Assembly (NCBI GenBank): GCA_963575745.1
Contig: CAUYUJ010017961.1
Coordinates: forward strand, 94,501-158,500
DNA length: 64,000 nucleotides
Origin: Prorocentrum cordatum
Taxonomy: Eukaryota; Sar; Dinophyceae; Prorocentrales; Prorocentraceae
Direction: 5' to 3'
Shown: positions 51,905 through 61,185 of the stretch, piece after piece
Numbering within the stretch: position 1 is the stretch's first letter
Layout: each line of letters starts with the position of its first letter
Notes under the pieces: model-generated
The model's input: only the letters and a program-made list of their open reading frames with translations
The model's database searches: none
What the model was told of the DNA's origin: nothing
Translations under genes and position numbers: made by a program

Positions 51905-52588
51905 CTACGATGCTCGGGCCCACCGGTCATCACCCAAAGGGACTCGGTCGACCCGGTCGCTGACCAGACCCTTTTTGGGACCCCGAAGGCACCTGCCCCA
52001 TCTCGGCCATGGCCGGCCAGCCCGAGCGCAGTGGCGGACTGCGCGCGACAGCGCAGCTAGATACCACCAGCTGTCCAGGTTCCCAAAGGTCCTGGTGGGC
52101 TGTTGCTTGTCCAGCGGCTTGCGGACCTCATGGCACAGCAGGCAATATCTTGAGAGGGCCCAGTCTCGGCCCTTGACAACATGCAGTCTCGTCTTCCACT
52201 CGAAGTAGCGATTGTATGCTGCGTCGTCTTTGTCCAGGCGCATGAGGTGTTTTGCGAGGAGCTCCAGAGAGCCAAAATCATCAACATGGATGAAAGAATC
52301 TTTTGGCGCGACTGCCTCATAATCCGCTCTTTTAAGCCCACCCCACACCACAGGTACCAATCCAGAGTCGTAAGCTCTGCTTAGCTTCTCGGTGATGTAG
52401 CCATCACACCGCGAATTCTCAAAAGAAGCATAAAACTTGAACTGGTTCACGAATTCGGATAAACACATCTCATCTTCTCGCCTGTAGCTCCCACATGCTG
52501 ACTTCTCCCCACAAGCTCCGATGATCTTGCTTCTGCCCCTTGGCAAATCCACCACTGGGCGGTAGGCGCCAAGTGGAGCGGCATGCGG
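51905..52588 (-). CDS. Alpha-1,3-fucosyltransferase (GT10), C-terminal domain fragment
   Basis: The frame is open from 52588 (after TGA 52589-52591) to the stop at 51905 and has no ATG before the domain, so it is a 3' exon or 5'-truncated fragment. In order: SKIIGACGEKSACG, FKFYASFENSRCDGYITEKL, GLVPVVWGG, APKDSFIHVDDFGSLELLAK and YNRYFEWK. This series is the conserved GDP-fucose-binding C-terminal half of family GT10 fucosyltransferases (FYxxFENSxCxDYxTEK). CLLCHEVRKPL near the C-terminus fits the terminal Cys pair of the family. The enzyme would transfer fucose from GDP-fucose to N-acetylglucosamine-containing glycans in the Golgi. The last 80 residues are Arg/Pro-rich and may be read-through beyond the real end. 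The N-terminal half, with the membrane anchor, is not seen nearby. Confidence 0.8.
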   Translation of the reverse strand, partial: PHAAPLGAYRPVVDLPRGRSKIIGACGEKSACGSYRREDEMCLSEFVNQFKFYASFENSRCDGYITEKLSRAYDSGLVPVVWGGLKRADYEAVAPKDSFIHVDDFGSLELLAKHLMRLDKDDAAYNRYFEWKTRLHVVKGRDWALSRYCLLCHEVRKPLDKQQPTRTFGNLDSWWYLAALSRAVRHCARAGRPWPRWGRCLRGPKKGLVSDRVDRVPLGDDRWARAS

Positions 52589-52818
52589 TCATTCAAAAAT
52601 CCTCGGTGAGTGCTCTGGGAAGCCCCGGGAAACGGACGCAGCGGAGGCAGAAAGCGAGCCAACCCAATCAGGCCCTCGAGAGGCGCGCGGAGGCATCCAA
52701 AAAAGGAAGGCCCAGGGACGAGAGGCCCACCGAGAAACCCCAAGAAGAATCCAAGAGGCCTCTGGTCCACAACCCAGGCACGGTGGCAGGATTGGCCGAC
52801 GGCCTCTGGATCCGCCGC

Positions 52819-52841
52819 CCCCTGTCGATTCATCGCAGGGG
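52819..52841. repeat. Near-palindrome, copy 1
   Basis: Arms CCCCTG and CAGGGG around CGAT-TC-ATCG, one extra T on the left. Same element at 54376-54398. Confidence 0.8.
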
Positions 52842-52903
52842 TGCCTGGCGTGCTACACCCTCTCGGTTATGGTTTTGGTTCTTTTCCAAAAGAACTCCCC
52901 CTA

Positions 52904-52915
52904 GGGCTTCGGCCC
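52904..52915 (+). other. UUCG tetraloop hairpin in the leader
   Basis: GGGCTTCGGCCC forms a 4-bp GC stem closed by a C(UUCG)G tetraloop in RNA. Also at 62359-62370 in copy 2. Confidence 0.5.
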
Positions 52916-52969
52916 GTCCTGCGCGGGCCCCCGCAAGACCCATAGGACGCCGAAGACATCGCCCAATTC

Positions 52970-54240
52970 CCAAATGTTCCTCCAAGACGGCTCAAGATGG
53001 CCTCCAAGATGGCCACGTTGGCCCAACATGGCCTCCAAGATAATCCAAGATGGCCCCCAATTCCGCTCAAGATGGTCCAAGACGGCCTCCAAGACGGCCC
53101 AGGAGAGTCCAAGACGGCCCAAGACGGCCCAAGAGGCCCCCCAGAGGCCTCCAAGACGGCCCAAGAGGCCTCCAAGAGGTCCTCCATGAGGGCCCGAAGA
53201 GGCCAACATCATTGATTGTCCTGAGGTTTTCGAAGGATTTTGGCATTCGCTTCTTCTCGGCTTTCCGACGACCCAAGACGGCCCAAGTGGCCCCCAAGAT
53301 CGGCGCCCAAGAGGCCTCCAAGATGGCCTCAGGACTGCCCAAAAGGCCCACAAGACGGCCCCAAGATAGCAAGGACGACCCACGAGGCCTCTAAGACGCC
53401 CAAGATGGTCTCTAAGACGGCCCTGGAGCACCCCAAGAGGGCCCCAAGTCGGCCCAGAAAGGCCCCCCAAACGTCATCCGACGGCGTCAGACGGGCCAGG
53501 AACCCACAAAGATGGCCGAAGTTGGCTCGAAGCTGGCCCAAGACGGCCCAAGGGGCCTCCAAGAGGGCCTCCAGGAAGGCCAGAAAAGGCCAAAAACATT
53601 GATTGTCCGTAGGTGTTTGAAGGATGTCGGCATTCGTTTCGGCCTTCCGACGGCCGATACGGCCCGAGACCCCCCAAAGATCGCCAAAAGATCGCCCAAG
53701 AGGCCTCCAAGATGGCCCCAGAACGGCCCAAGAGGCCCAAGACGGCCCACGAGGCTTTTAAGACGCCCAAGGTGGCCTCCAAGAAGGCCCTGGAGCATTC
53801 CAAGAGGGCCCCAAATCGGCTCAGAGAGGCCGCCCCAAACGGCTCCCGACGGCGTCGGACGGGCCAGGGGCCCACCAAGACGGCCGAAGATGGCACTAAG
53901 ATGGCCCAAGACGGCCCAAGAGGCCTCCAAGAGGGCCCCCAGAAAAGGCCCGAAAACACCAACATCATTGATTAGACATAAGATGTTGAAGGATCGTAGC
54001 ATGTGCATGTTGTTCGGCCTTCCGACGGCCCGAGACGGCCCACGCGCCCCCAAAGATCGCCCAAGAGGCCCAAGACGGCCCCAAGAGGCCCCCAAGACTG
54101 CCCAACAGGCTTCCGAGATGCTCAAAATGGCCTCCAAGACGGCCCAAGAGCCCTCCAAGACGTCCCCCAAGAAGGCCCGAAAGGGTCAAAGTGGCCTCCA
54201 GGCGACCAAGGTGACCTTCAAAATGCCCACGTGTTCCCCG
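52970..54240 (+). repeat. CCAAGACGGCC minisatellite with ~380-bp higher-order unit
   Basis: Degenerate 11-15-bp CCAAGACGGCC/CCAAGAGGCCTC units. A unique-looking block (CATCATTGATTGTCC, TTTGAAGGAT, GGCATTCG, TTTCCGACG) recurs near 53210, 53597 and 53965. Confidence 0.9.
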
Positions 54241-54375
54241 AAGGCTTTCCAAACCGACTCGGGGAACACATGGTCTGATTGCTTGGCAGGTATCGCCTCA
54301 ACGTTCGGCCACATAGGCGTTTCCAAAAAGGCAGGGGGCGGCGGTGATTCGCCGTAGGCGTCCTCGATCCGCCGC

Positions 54376-54398
54376 CCCCTGTCGATATATCGCAGGGG
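54376..54398. repeat. Near-palindrome, copy 2
   Basis: CCCCTG-T-CGATATATCG-CAGGGG; the central 10 bp are a perfect palindrome. Confidence 0.85.
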
Positions 54399-54486
54399 TG
54401 CCTGGCGTTGTGGATGCTTGTTTCTTCCCCGCTGTTGCCCCTCTGTTCTGCGTTGTCCACGCTCATCAGAGGTTTGTCCAATGAAC

Positions 54487-55005
54487 TTACCACCCCGCCT
54501 TTGCCTCTCGCCAGCGCCGCCAGCTCCCGCGACCGAGCTTCCCCCCGGGACTGAGGCAGTCAGTGCCCTCGGAAGCCGTTGGACCCAGGATCCCTCCACG
54601 GAATACCAGACCAGAACCGAAACGAAGGCCGCCAGCGGTCCGAAAGGAAAACGGGCGCTGGGCGAGGCAAGGCGCGACTGAGAGGGCATCAAAACTCCCA
54701 AGAGCGCTCTTCCACGACTCCCCCTTCTGGCCCCGCCGAAAGCTCTGAAAACCGCCAGGCCAAATCGTAGGCCAACGGGCTTCCCAATAACTCAAGCCTC
54801 TGTAGGCGGCATCGGGAACCTGCATATCACTTAAAACCTGCTGGCCTTCGGAAATATAAATGCGCGCAGTGGCCGCGTCTTGCCACCTGCCCCTCTCTAG
54901 GGTTGCGGGCATCTTCTTGGTACGTCTGAAAAAAGATGTGGCCCCGCCTCGCCTCTGACTATAAGGCTTGAGTCGAAACTGCTGACAGTTCACTGCCGCG
55001 CACAA
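54487..55005 (-). CDS. Tyrosine recombinase, C-terminal catalytic part
   Basis: A 172-codon frame. RLKPYSQRRGGATSFFR carries the second catalytic Arg (the x-x-x-R box, with Tyr where His is common). ERGRWQD has the Trp often used in place of His. DAATARIYISEG carries the nucleophilic Tyr at 54856-54858. Spacing and order fit the YR superfamily. The protein would integrate circular element DNA through a 3'-phosphotyrosine intermediate. All catalytic residues of this part are present. A Gly/Ser-rich tail of about 110 residues follows to the stop at 54487. Confidence 0.75.
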   Translation of the reverse strand: MCAAVNCQQFRLKPYSQRRGGATSFFRRTKKMPATLERGRWQDAATARIYISEGQQVLSDMQVPDAAYRGLSYWEARWPTIWPGGFQSFRRGQKGESWKSALGSFDALSVAPCLAQRPFSFRTAGGLRFGSGLVFRGGILGPTASEGTDCLSPGGKLGRGSWRRWREAKAGW

Positions 55006-55185
55006 ATGTTCGAATTGAGCTGTGAAAACCCCACGCTGGAAGACAAACTGAACTGATCAGATGGCAGATGACGCAAGAGGAACGCCACCAATCCCACCAC
55101 CGAAACATCACCGACCACAACGGACTCTTGGCGATTGAAGCGCAATCCGCTTTTTGTGATCGGCAACACAATGACAAGTCTGGCG

Positions 55186-55790
55186 TTAACCCTGCCAGCG
55201 GCGCAGCGTGAGCATCTCGGAGGTCCGCAGGAAGCCGGCGAGCCCGATCACGAGCACAGCGGCTACATCGTTGCGGCCCCAACCTCGCGCTGCGGCCGCC
55301 ACTACTGCGAGCATCACCTCCGGCGACGGCAGGACCCGCTGCGGCAGCTTGAGATTCTGCCAGGCCCGCAGCAGTCTCCACGAGGCTGGCAAGATGCGCT
55401 TCTCTCTAAAAAAATTGCACCGCGGACAGCGCGTTGCCAGTTAGACCCTGGGGATGGCCCTCGGTCCATAACCACTCGATCCACTCTGCCAACAGGAGGT
55501 CCAGTTGGTCTACTTGACCAGCGCCTCCTGACCAAGAGAGGCCGCGGCTGGGCACCCACTCAAAAAAATGCCTCACCGCATTCGGATAGACTTCAAGCGC
55601 GCGAGGCTGCGCCAAGTTATGTGAGAGACGCCCCACTGCAGCTCGAAGAAGGCGACTTGTGGCTTGATCATGGGCGTCTCTGGCTCTTCTCGCAACTCGC
55701 GAAGGCATGGCGCTAAGTGACTGCCTCCGCCGCTCCCCTCGACGGAACGTCCTCGGGGTTGCGGTCGGTCTCTGCGCAGCCATGCAATGG
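55186..55790 (-). pseudogene. Tyrosine recombinase, N-terminal SAM-like part and first catalytic Arg
   Basis: The frame 55783-55406 contains the N-terminal core-binding helices (LAQPRALEVYPNAVRHFFEW, LDLLLAEWIEWLWTEG, LTGNALSAVQFF). After a frame break, 55392-55186 reads PASWRLLRAWQNLKLP, VMLAVVAAAARGWGRND and VLVIGLAGFLRTSEMLTLRR, whose FLRTSE holds the first catalytic Arg. About 180 bp without a clear frame separate it from the C-terminal block. The domain binds element ends. Confidence 0.65.
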
Positions 55791-55794
55791 TCGA

Positions 55795-56070
55795 GCGAGA
55801 GCAGCCTTGGTAAAGGCCACCAATACGTCGCACTGCGATATGCAGCAGCTAGAAGACGAACGACCTCGCGCGATCACTCCGAGGCCAGCTTGCGAGCATC
55901 AAATGATAGAAACGGGCACGCAGGTGGTGAGACGATCGAAAACTCCATCTCAAGGCTCGCGACGTAGCCCGAACTGCGAGATCTGCAACGAGCGATGCAT
56001 GTTTCCAGTCCCAGGTAGCAGTGGTCTTCCAGGTCCATCGGGCAACGCGCACGGGGCGCCGCGGCCAGAG
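55795..56070 (-). pseudogene. RNase H-like C-terminal motifs of the DIRS-like element
   Basis: WTWKTTATWDWKHASLVADL and ALRWSFRSSHHLRARFYHLM sit where DIRS-type RNase H has a W...HIN-LEL...ALRW and HL-DS series. In the next frame CDVLVAFTKAALARP and NPEDVPSRG match the K-G-R-S and N-P-A-D-x-P-S-R end. Weak match, several substitutions at acidic positions. Confidence 0.4.
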
Positions 56071-56309
56071 ATCGGGCCTCGTGGTTTCGACTGTGTCGAG
56101 CCTGATGTCGCTCCCGCGCGCCCAAGCGCGACGGGCCAACTCCTCCGCGATCACGATGCTCGGGTCGCTGGCAGCGCTCTCATCTTCCAATTTGTGCTGG
56201 CGAACAATGACTCCGTCCTCAAGTTCAGATTTGTGCATGTTGACGCTGGAGTCGGCAAACGCGGCACCACATCCGACTTCGCGCACCAGCTCGAAGAAGG
56301 GCACCTGGG

Positions 56310-56481
56310 GCAGGTAGCCAGCCTTCACTGCCCAGTGCGACATGACCCAGGCAACCACGGCACACTGGAAGCTATGGCCCAGCAGGGCGCAGCGGCATGT
56401 TTCCAGATCTGCTCTCTCCAGCTTGCGTGCCATGGTCGCCCGAGCGGTGATAGTATGCCCTGGAACGAAATCTAACAAGAG

Positions 56482-56535
<54 letters not shown>

Positions 56536-57440
56536 ACTGTTCGGGGGCCGCCGAGTGCCGCTAGGCTCCTCGATGCAGCTGGCGCCCTGCAACTGGCATG
56601 GCGCGTAGCGGTAGTTGAAATCCTGCCACCTTCGGAGCTCCGCCTGAGAACAGCATTGGGGACAAGTGGGATACTCCCCAGGAGCTCGACGAGGTATGCA
56701 CCGCAAAAAGGCAGACAGCCAGAAATCGCAATCCGCAGTCAGCATCTCCATACAACTTCGAGCCACTTCTCAACCAGCGACTGACTGAGCCAGGACCGCC
56801 AGGAATAGCAACTACCTTGACCTTGTCAATCATACGTGCCTCCCGCTGCCAATCACTAAGAAGCTGCTCATCAATCCAATGCAGTTCATCGCGTTCACAA
56901 TGAGTGATAGCACTGGCACGAATGCGAAATGGAGCCACACCAATGCGCAGAGAAATAAACTCCCTGGACTCGGCACCCATTCAGGTAACGTTCTCAATCA
57001 AAGAAACCATTGGACAGAATTCCCCCATAACCTCTTCCAACAGAAAGTTGATTCGCCCAATCCCGGAGAAGAGCCTGGATCGTCGACCCCGCAGGCCTTC
57101 GCGCTCCACACTGACGCGGGATACCACTCACCAAGAGGAGCCACTTTACGTGCAGCACCCTCTCCCGCGCGGCGATAGCCTCCGCATCGCCAAAAGCCTG
57201 CGCATTCCCCTTGCCCAGCACGTCGGGCCAGGCATACTTGGTGACCCGCTTTGCATCGGGGCCAATCTCTGCGGACGCGAAGAGCGCGGGCGCGAGGCCG
57301 AGAAGGTCCAAGGCACGTCTCGCACCTCCGACGCCGTCGAAGAGGGACCACAGCACCACCTCATCGCGGAAAGCAGGTGGCGAAGCGACGGCTAGCCGCG
57401 CGCGCCGAGGCGACTCCATCAGCCCGTAGACGCGCAGCTC
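56310..57440 (-). pseudogene. Cytosine-5 DNA methyltransferase domain, inactivated
   Basis: Motif I reads LWSLFDGVGGARRALDLLGL (57322-57351) with a motif-II-like SAEIGPDAKRV after it. Motif IV reads LVSGIPRQCG: the catalytic Cys of P-C-Q is CGT (Arg, 57114-57116), one transition from TGT. Next to it the frame breaks, and SAKACGVDDPGS continues in another frame. Motif VI is SLIENVT (ENV codons 56987-56995), followed by TGA at 56981-56983. APFRIRASAITHCERDELHW fits the R-x-R-x-YW segment. LLGHSFQCAVVAWVMSHW (56331-56397) is motif X (G-N-S/x-F). A (CT)n run lies between 56490 and 56532. The ancestral enzyme would methylate cytosines in DNA using SAM. In this copy three independent lesions make it inactive. 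Confidence 0.75.
56490..56532. repeat. (CT)n microsatellite inside the methyltransferase region
   Basis: About 21 CT units; read on the minus strand as an RERERE run that expands the protein. Confidence 0.95.
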
Positions 57441-57490
57441 AACAAACTGCACCGCGCTGCACGCTGGCGTCGGACACGGCGACCAAACCA
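57441..57490 (-). pseudogene. RNase H-like first motif (SDAS) just upstream of the methyltransferase
   Basis: One minus frame reads VAVSDASVQRGAV. D-A-S plus Gly is the first strand and first catalytic Asp of DIRS/LTR RNase H domains. It lies about 30 codons before methyltransferase motif I. Confidence 0.4.
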
Positions 57491-57637
57491 ACCACTGATG
57501 GGCACTCTCAGGTCGCAGCGCAGCAGTGGGAGCAGCAACGTCGCACGCACAACTCCTCTCGCACCCTACACGGAAGAGGTGCTGCTCCTCGGATGCGGAC
57601 CAAGAAGCGCCAGGGCTCCGCGAAGCACATCATCGAC

Positions 57638-58465
57638 TCACGTCTGAAGAGCAAGCATCTCACCCCAGCGGCCGGCCAACATCTGCATCCACTTTTGCGC
57701 CACGGTGCCCCGCTTCAATGTGGCGAGGGTCAGCGAGACCAGGCGACGGATGAAGTCGGCTGGTGGGCTCATGGTACCACGCGCTCCATCGATGGCTTCA
57801 CCCGGGGACCGAGTCTGCGTTTCTCGAAGCACGGCCTTCTGCTCGCCCCGCGGCGCCCCAAAGATCTCGTAGCGGCCGCGGGCCAGTTCGGCCGCCTCAC
57901 CGACGCCCTTCTCCTTGAATCAGGCGGCCTGCCACCAGTCAGTGATCTCAAGAATGTCCAGGTTGCCAATGTGCACCCGCCACGCTCGCCACAGGAAGAA
58001 GGAATTGAAGCCCCCCTTCCATCTCTCAGTGGGGACATCGCCGCGGCACGCTCGCCCAGGCGCGCAGCGGCATAGGATCGGCGCCCCGCTCTAAGGCGAG
58101 ACCCCCAAGAAGCCCTGGCGACCTGCCGGGGCACTGCACATGCAGGTCAACCGCCTCTAACCTCGGCACGCCGTCGCAAATGCGGCACGGATTGCCCCAC
58201 TTGGAGGGCTTCAGACCATGACGTGCCGAGCCGCGGCCGATGTAGCTCCCGGGCCTCTCGTCGTCGCACGCAACTTCAACCTGGACCCGCGCAGGCACAG
58301 CGCCCTCAGCAACGATGCGGCGTCGGCGAGCGGGAGGAACCTGTGCGCCCTCACGAAGTTCCTCCTCCACTGCCAGCTGAGGATGTCGAGGGTGCCAGGA
58401 GCGAAGTAGTCGTCGGTACACATGTTGAATCACTCCCGTCGCTGAACAACACCCCATCGGCACCG
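57638..58465 (-). pseudogene. DIRS-type reverse transcriptase, second palm, thumb and connection
   Basis: PMGCCSATGVIQHVYRRLL (58465-58405) matches the P-M-G-W-x-S-A-x-G-x-x-Q motif of DIRS-type RTs. The catalytic Y-x-DD box was not found in any frame. Near 57780-57640, FIRRLVSLTLATLKRGTVAQ and KWMQMLAGRWGEM match the helix and K-x-x-x-L-x-GRW segment after the thumb. The sequence between is in mixed frames. Confidence 0.6.
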
Positions 58466-58502
58466 CAGCTGCTGCCAGATAAACCAGACCCGCCCCTGGA
58501 AG

Positions 58503-59495
58503 TCAAGCTGCAGCCCTCTTCGCCAGATTGGAGATGGCCATATACTTGAGCCAAGCGTCGCACAAGCTGCGCACGTAGAAGCAGCACTTCAAATCCCCGA
58601 CGCCCCAGAGCAGAACCTCGCCAGACCTCAAAATGATGCCCTTCCCCTCGTCGCTGCGGGGCAGCATCGGCGCGTCGCCCTCGATGGTGTTCTGAATGAA
58701 GGTTGACGGGATAATGTTCATCGCCAACCGCTGGGGGCCTGCGCCTTTCGCATGATACCCCTTCTTCACACCGAACATGCCCTCCATGATCTGGCGGCCC
58801 TGAACCTCTGCTATCTCGTGGCATTCTATCGGTTTGAGGATGCCTCTCGCTAGCGCGTCGCCTGCGATCCGCCCCCGCACCTTGTTGGAGGCCCGGACCT
58901 TAGGCGCGGGCGGCAGCTCCCCGAGCTCGGACGGGCCCATCAGAATCAACCCTCGGCCGCGTCGATGGCCTTCACCGCCGCGCAAACCCCGAGGGGAAGT
59001 AGAGCTTCCAGCAACCGCGACCTCCTCGCCATCGTAAGTAGCGGCTGCTGAGACGGGCTCCGACTCCCAGTCGATACCGGGGATCTGGCCAGCACACTGG
59101 GCACAACAGACCCTCACTTCACACAGCAGGTTGCTTCGCGCCTCACGCTGGGTGGCGCTCGGAGGGCCGACAGGTTCATCGATCCAGCTGCGGTTGCAGT
59201 GGAAGTTGAGACCCTTCACAATGGCGTGCAACCAGTTGAGCTCATCCTGGGAAGCCGCCGAGGAGCCCCGACAGTCCTCTGGGCGGTCTCCGCGACACAG
59301 CGGTAAAGCCAGCGCATGAAACACGATCGGGAATGGTAGAAGGCCCCTTTCGTTCTCTCCGGCCGTTCGATGGCGAGCGCGGCTTCTCATCAATATCCCA
59401 ATCAGAATCAGCACGAGTGCTGTCATTGGAAGTCTGCATAGGAGCCGGGCGTGACAATATAAAAACGGAATCACCGGAATTACGCGTGGAGACAT
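58503..59495 (-). CDS. DIRS-type reverse transcriptase, N-terminal and first palm part
   Basis: A 330-codon frame. The first part has ELNWLHAIVKGLNFHCNR and a Cys pair (VCCAQC). The RT proper starts at KVRASNKVRGRIAGDALARG (residue about 205). It continues GPQRLAMNIIPSTFIQNTIE, GKGIILRSGEVLLW, then VGDLKCCFYVRSLCDAW with the motif A Asp at 58593-58595. This D-L-K-C-x-F-Y pattern, replacing D-x-x-x-F, is typical of the DIRS-like family. It would copy element RNA. The RT continues in another frame at 58465. The part is intact for its length. Confidence 0.7.
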   Translation of the reverse strand: MSPRVIPVIPFLYCHARLLCRLPMTALVLILIGILMRSRARHRTAGENERGLLPFPIVFHALALPLCRGDRPEDCRGSSAASQDELNWLHAIVKGLNFHCNRSWIDEPVGPPSATQREARSNLLCEVRVCCAQCAGQIPGIDWESEPVSAAATYDGEEVAVAGSSTSPRGLRGGEGHRRGRGLILMGPSELGELPPAPKVRASNKVRGRIAGDALARGILKPIECHEIAEVQGRQIMEGMFGVKKGYHAKGAGPQRLAMNIIPSTFIQNTIEGDAPMLPRSDEGKGIILRSGEVLLWGVGDLKCCFYVRSLCDAWLKYMAISNLAKRAAA

Positions 59496-59682
59496 GGCGC
59501 GGCGAACTCATTTCATCGGACTTACGCAAAGGTTCTGGGTAGAGCGCATCGCGCAGCATCTGCAGCAAGACGCCCCCGAAGTTCCCCGCTGCGGAGCCAG
59601 CGACTAGCCGCAGCAGGTCAAGTAATGAATTGGACGAGCCATCCATTGCATCAATCACGACGTGAGATTCGTCAGCATGCAA
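59242..59682 (-). CDS. N-terminal extension of the DIRS-like pol ORF
   Basis: A 146-codon frame (DLLRLVAGSAAGNFGGVLLQ, LRDALYPEPLRKSDEMSSPR). It overlaps the RT frame and has a balanced composition, but no known domain. It could be the start of pol or the end of gag. Confidence 0.4.
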   Translation of the reverse strand: MHADESHVVIDAMDGSSNSLLDLLRLVAGSAAGNFGGVLLQMLRDALYPEPLRKSDEMSSPRHVSTRNSGDSVFILSRPAPMQTSNDSTRADSDWDIDEKPRSPSNGRRERKGPSTIPDRVSCAGFTAVSRRPPRGLSGLLGGFPG

Positions 59683-61185
59683 GCGATTAAAACTGGAGGC
59701 GGCCCTCGAGGATTCTGACGAGGTCGGCGTCGAAGGAGGCGATGCCGCGTCAAGGGCTCAAAAGGCACCTCGACTACCTCAGCGTCGTCCAGGAGCGAGC
59801 CCCCCCTCGGCCCCGCGACTTCGACTTGCCGCCTGCCTTGCCCGCCTGCGACTTGCCCGACCTCGCTCCGGCCTTGCCCTTCCCCGACTTCTGCTTCCCC
59901 CCCCACTTGGATGGCCCCCCGCTGCCATTCTGCCGCTGGATCGGCAAGTCCCCGGCAGGCTGGGGGGAGGGCGAGCGCCGCGCTGCCTGCTGCTCCACGT
60001 CGTCGGCGAAAAGAACGCGCCGAACGGGCGAAGCTGCTCGCGTGCCCTCTCTGGCTGGTGGGCGTAGGATCGGCCTCCTGTCGGGGCCAGGGCTGAGGGC
60101 TCCGCGAGCCACACCTGCTGGCGACCCAGGCGCGGAGGCTGCGGGCGGCGGCGCCGCGGCGGGGCTGCCGGCGCGCGCCGCTGGCGATGGGCCGCGAGGA
60201 ACCGCGGCGGAGGCAGTCCAGGCAGCTCTCTTCCGCTCTCTCCACCGAGCCTTCCCCGAGGCCTTCTCGCGCATCATCAAGGAATTTGTCTTGGAGTGGC
60301 CGATTGTCAACTGTGAGTTGCCGGATGCAGGGGGTGGCCTCTGAGAAGGTGGCGCCCTGGGCTGCGCGCCCCCTTCTCAGCCTGACCCCGTACCCGGCGC
60401 TGCCTCCTCCTCTCTTCGCCTTGGCCGCGCTCTCGGCCAGGCCGTGCGTCCACTTGTGCTTGATCGCCGCGTCGTGCACCTCCCCCTGACGTGCTAGTCC
60501 AACTCCCAGGTCGTCGCAGAGCTCCAACTGCTGTTCCACCTGCCAGTGACCGTCCTTGGCGGCCTGCTCGATCACCTTCAGCCTCTGAATCAGAAGGTCT
60601 CCGAGATGGTCCAGCTCTCCTCGAAGTAGGGCGTCTAAGCACTCGCCCACCGTCCTCACCTCGCGTCTGCTCCCCCCCCGTCTCGCTCTGCGGGTGGCGC
60701 CCGTGCCACACGCTGGTGATGCATTGCACCACGGTCGCTGCAAACTCGCCCAGGCTCTGATATGGGTCCGCCCCCCCGCGCCGCGCAAGATATCGTCTGA
60801 TCTGCTCCATCCCGCTCAACAGGAGAGCACCTGGTGCCTCACGAGCGAGATGCGCAGCACCCGAGCTGCTGTCTGAACTTTTGCTGCGCTTTTTGCAACG
60901 ATGGCTGCGGCGCTTCGACCTTGACAGTGTTGCTTCCGCACGGTCCGCCAACGCCTCGCCAACGCCCCTCTTCGGCTGCAGCCGTCGTCTCAGATCCGTC
61001 ACCTTCTTCCGCAGCTCCTGGGACGATGGCGGCCCTGCTGGCATCCCGAGGGCGGGGGCAGGCGGAGGCGTCCCAGCGGCCGCACCAGCTAGGCCACGGC
61101 CTGACACCGAGCCGCGCTGCTGCACCCGACGAAGGTGGCCTCCACGAAGCACCCCATGCCGTCTCCTGGCCATACGTTCTGCACC
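59655..61185 (-). pseudogene. Gag-like protein of the DIRS-like element, frameshifted
   Basis: Frame 1 (to about 60690) gives ELRKKVTDLRRRLQPKRGV, a Ser/Lys-rich stretch and GMEQIRRYLARRGGADPYQS, then LGEFAATVVQCITSVWHGRH. Frame 2 (60665-60390) continues REVRTVGECLDALLRGELDH, LGDLLIQRLKVIEQAAKDGH and DAAIKHKWTHG, a helical capsid-type core. Frame 3 (60310-59775) carries a Lys/Gly/Ser-rich basic tail (SKWGGKQKSGKGKAGARSGK) suitable for RNA binding. No zinc knuckle is present, as usual for DIRS gag. Assigned by position, composition and continuity across the frames. Confidence 0.55.

Larger units (their letters stand above)
52803..54417 (+). repeat. Composite repeat, copy 1: box, leader, minisatellite, tail
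   Basis: A GATCCGCCGCCCCCTGTCGA box (52809-52857) precedes the leader GGTTTTGGTTCTTTTCCAAA and AGAACTCCCCCTAGGG (52866-52926), then a CCAAGACGGCC array (52970-54240), then a tail with GGCGTTTCCAAAAAGGCAGG and again GATCCGCCGCCCCCTGTCGA (54300-54417). Copy 2 is at 62321-63265, same orientation. Confidence 0.85.
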
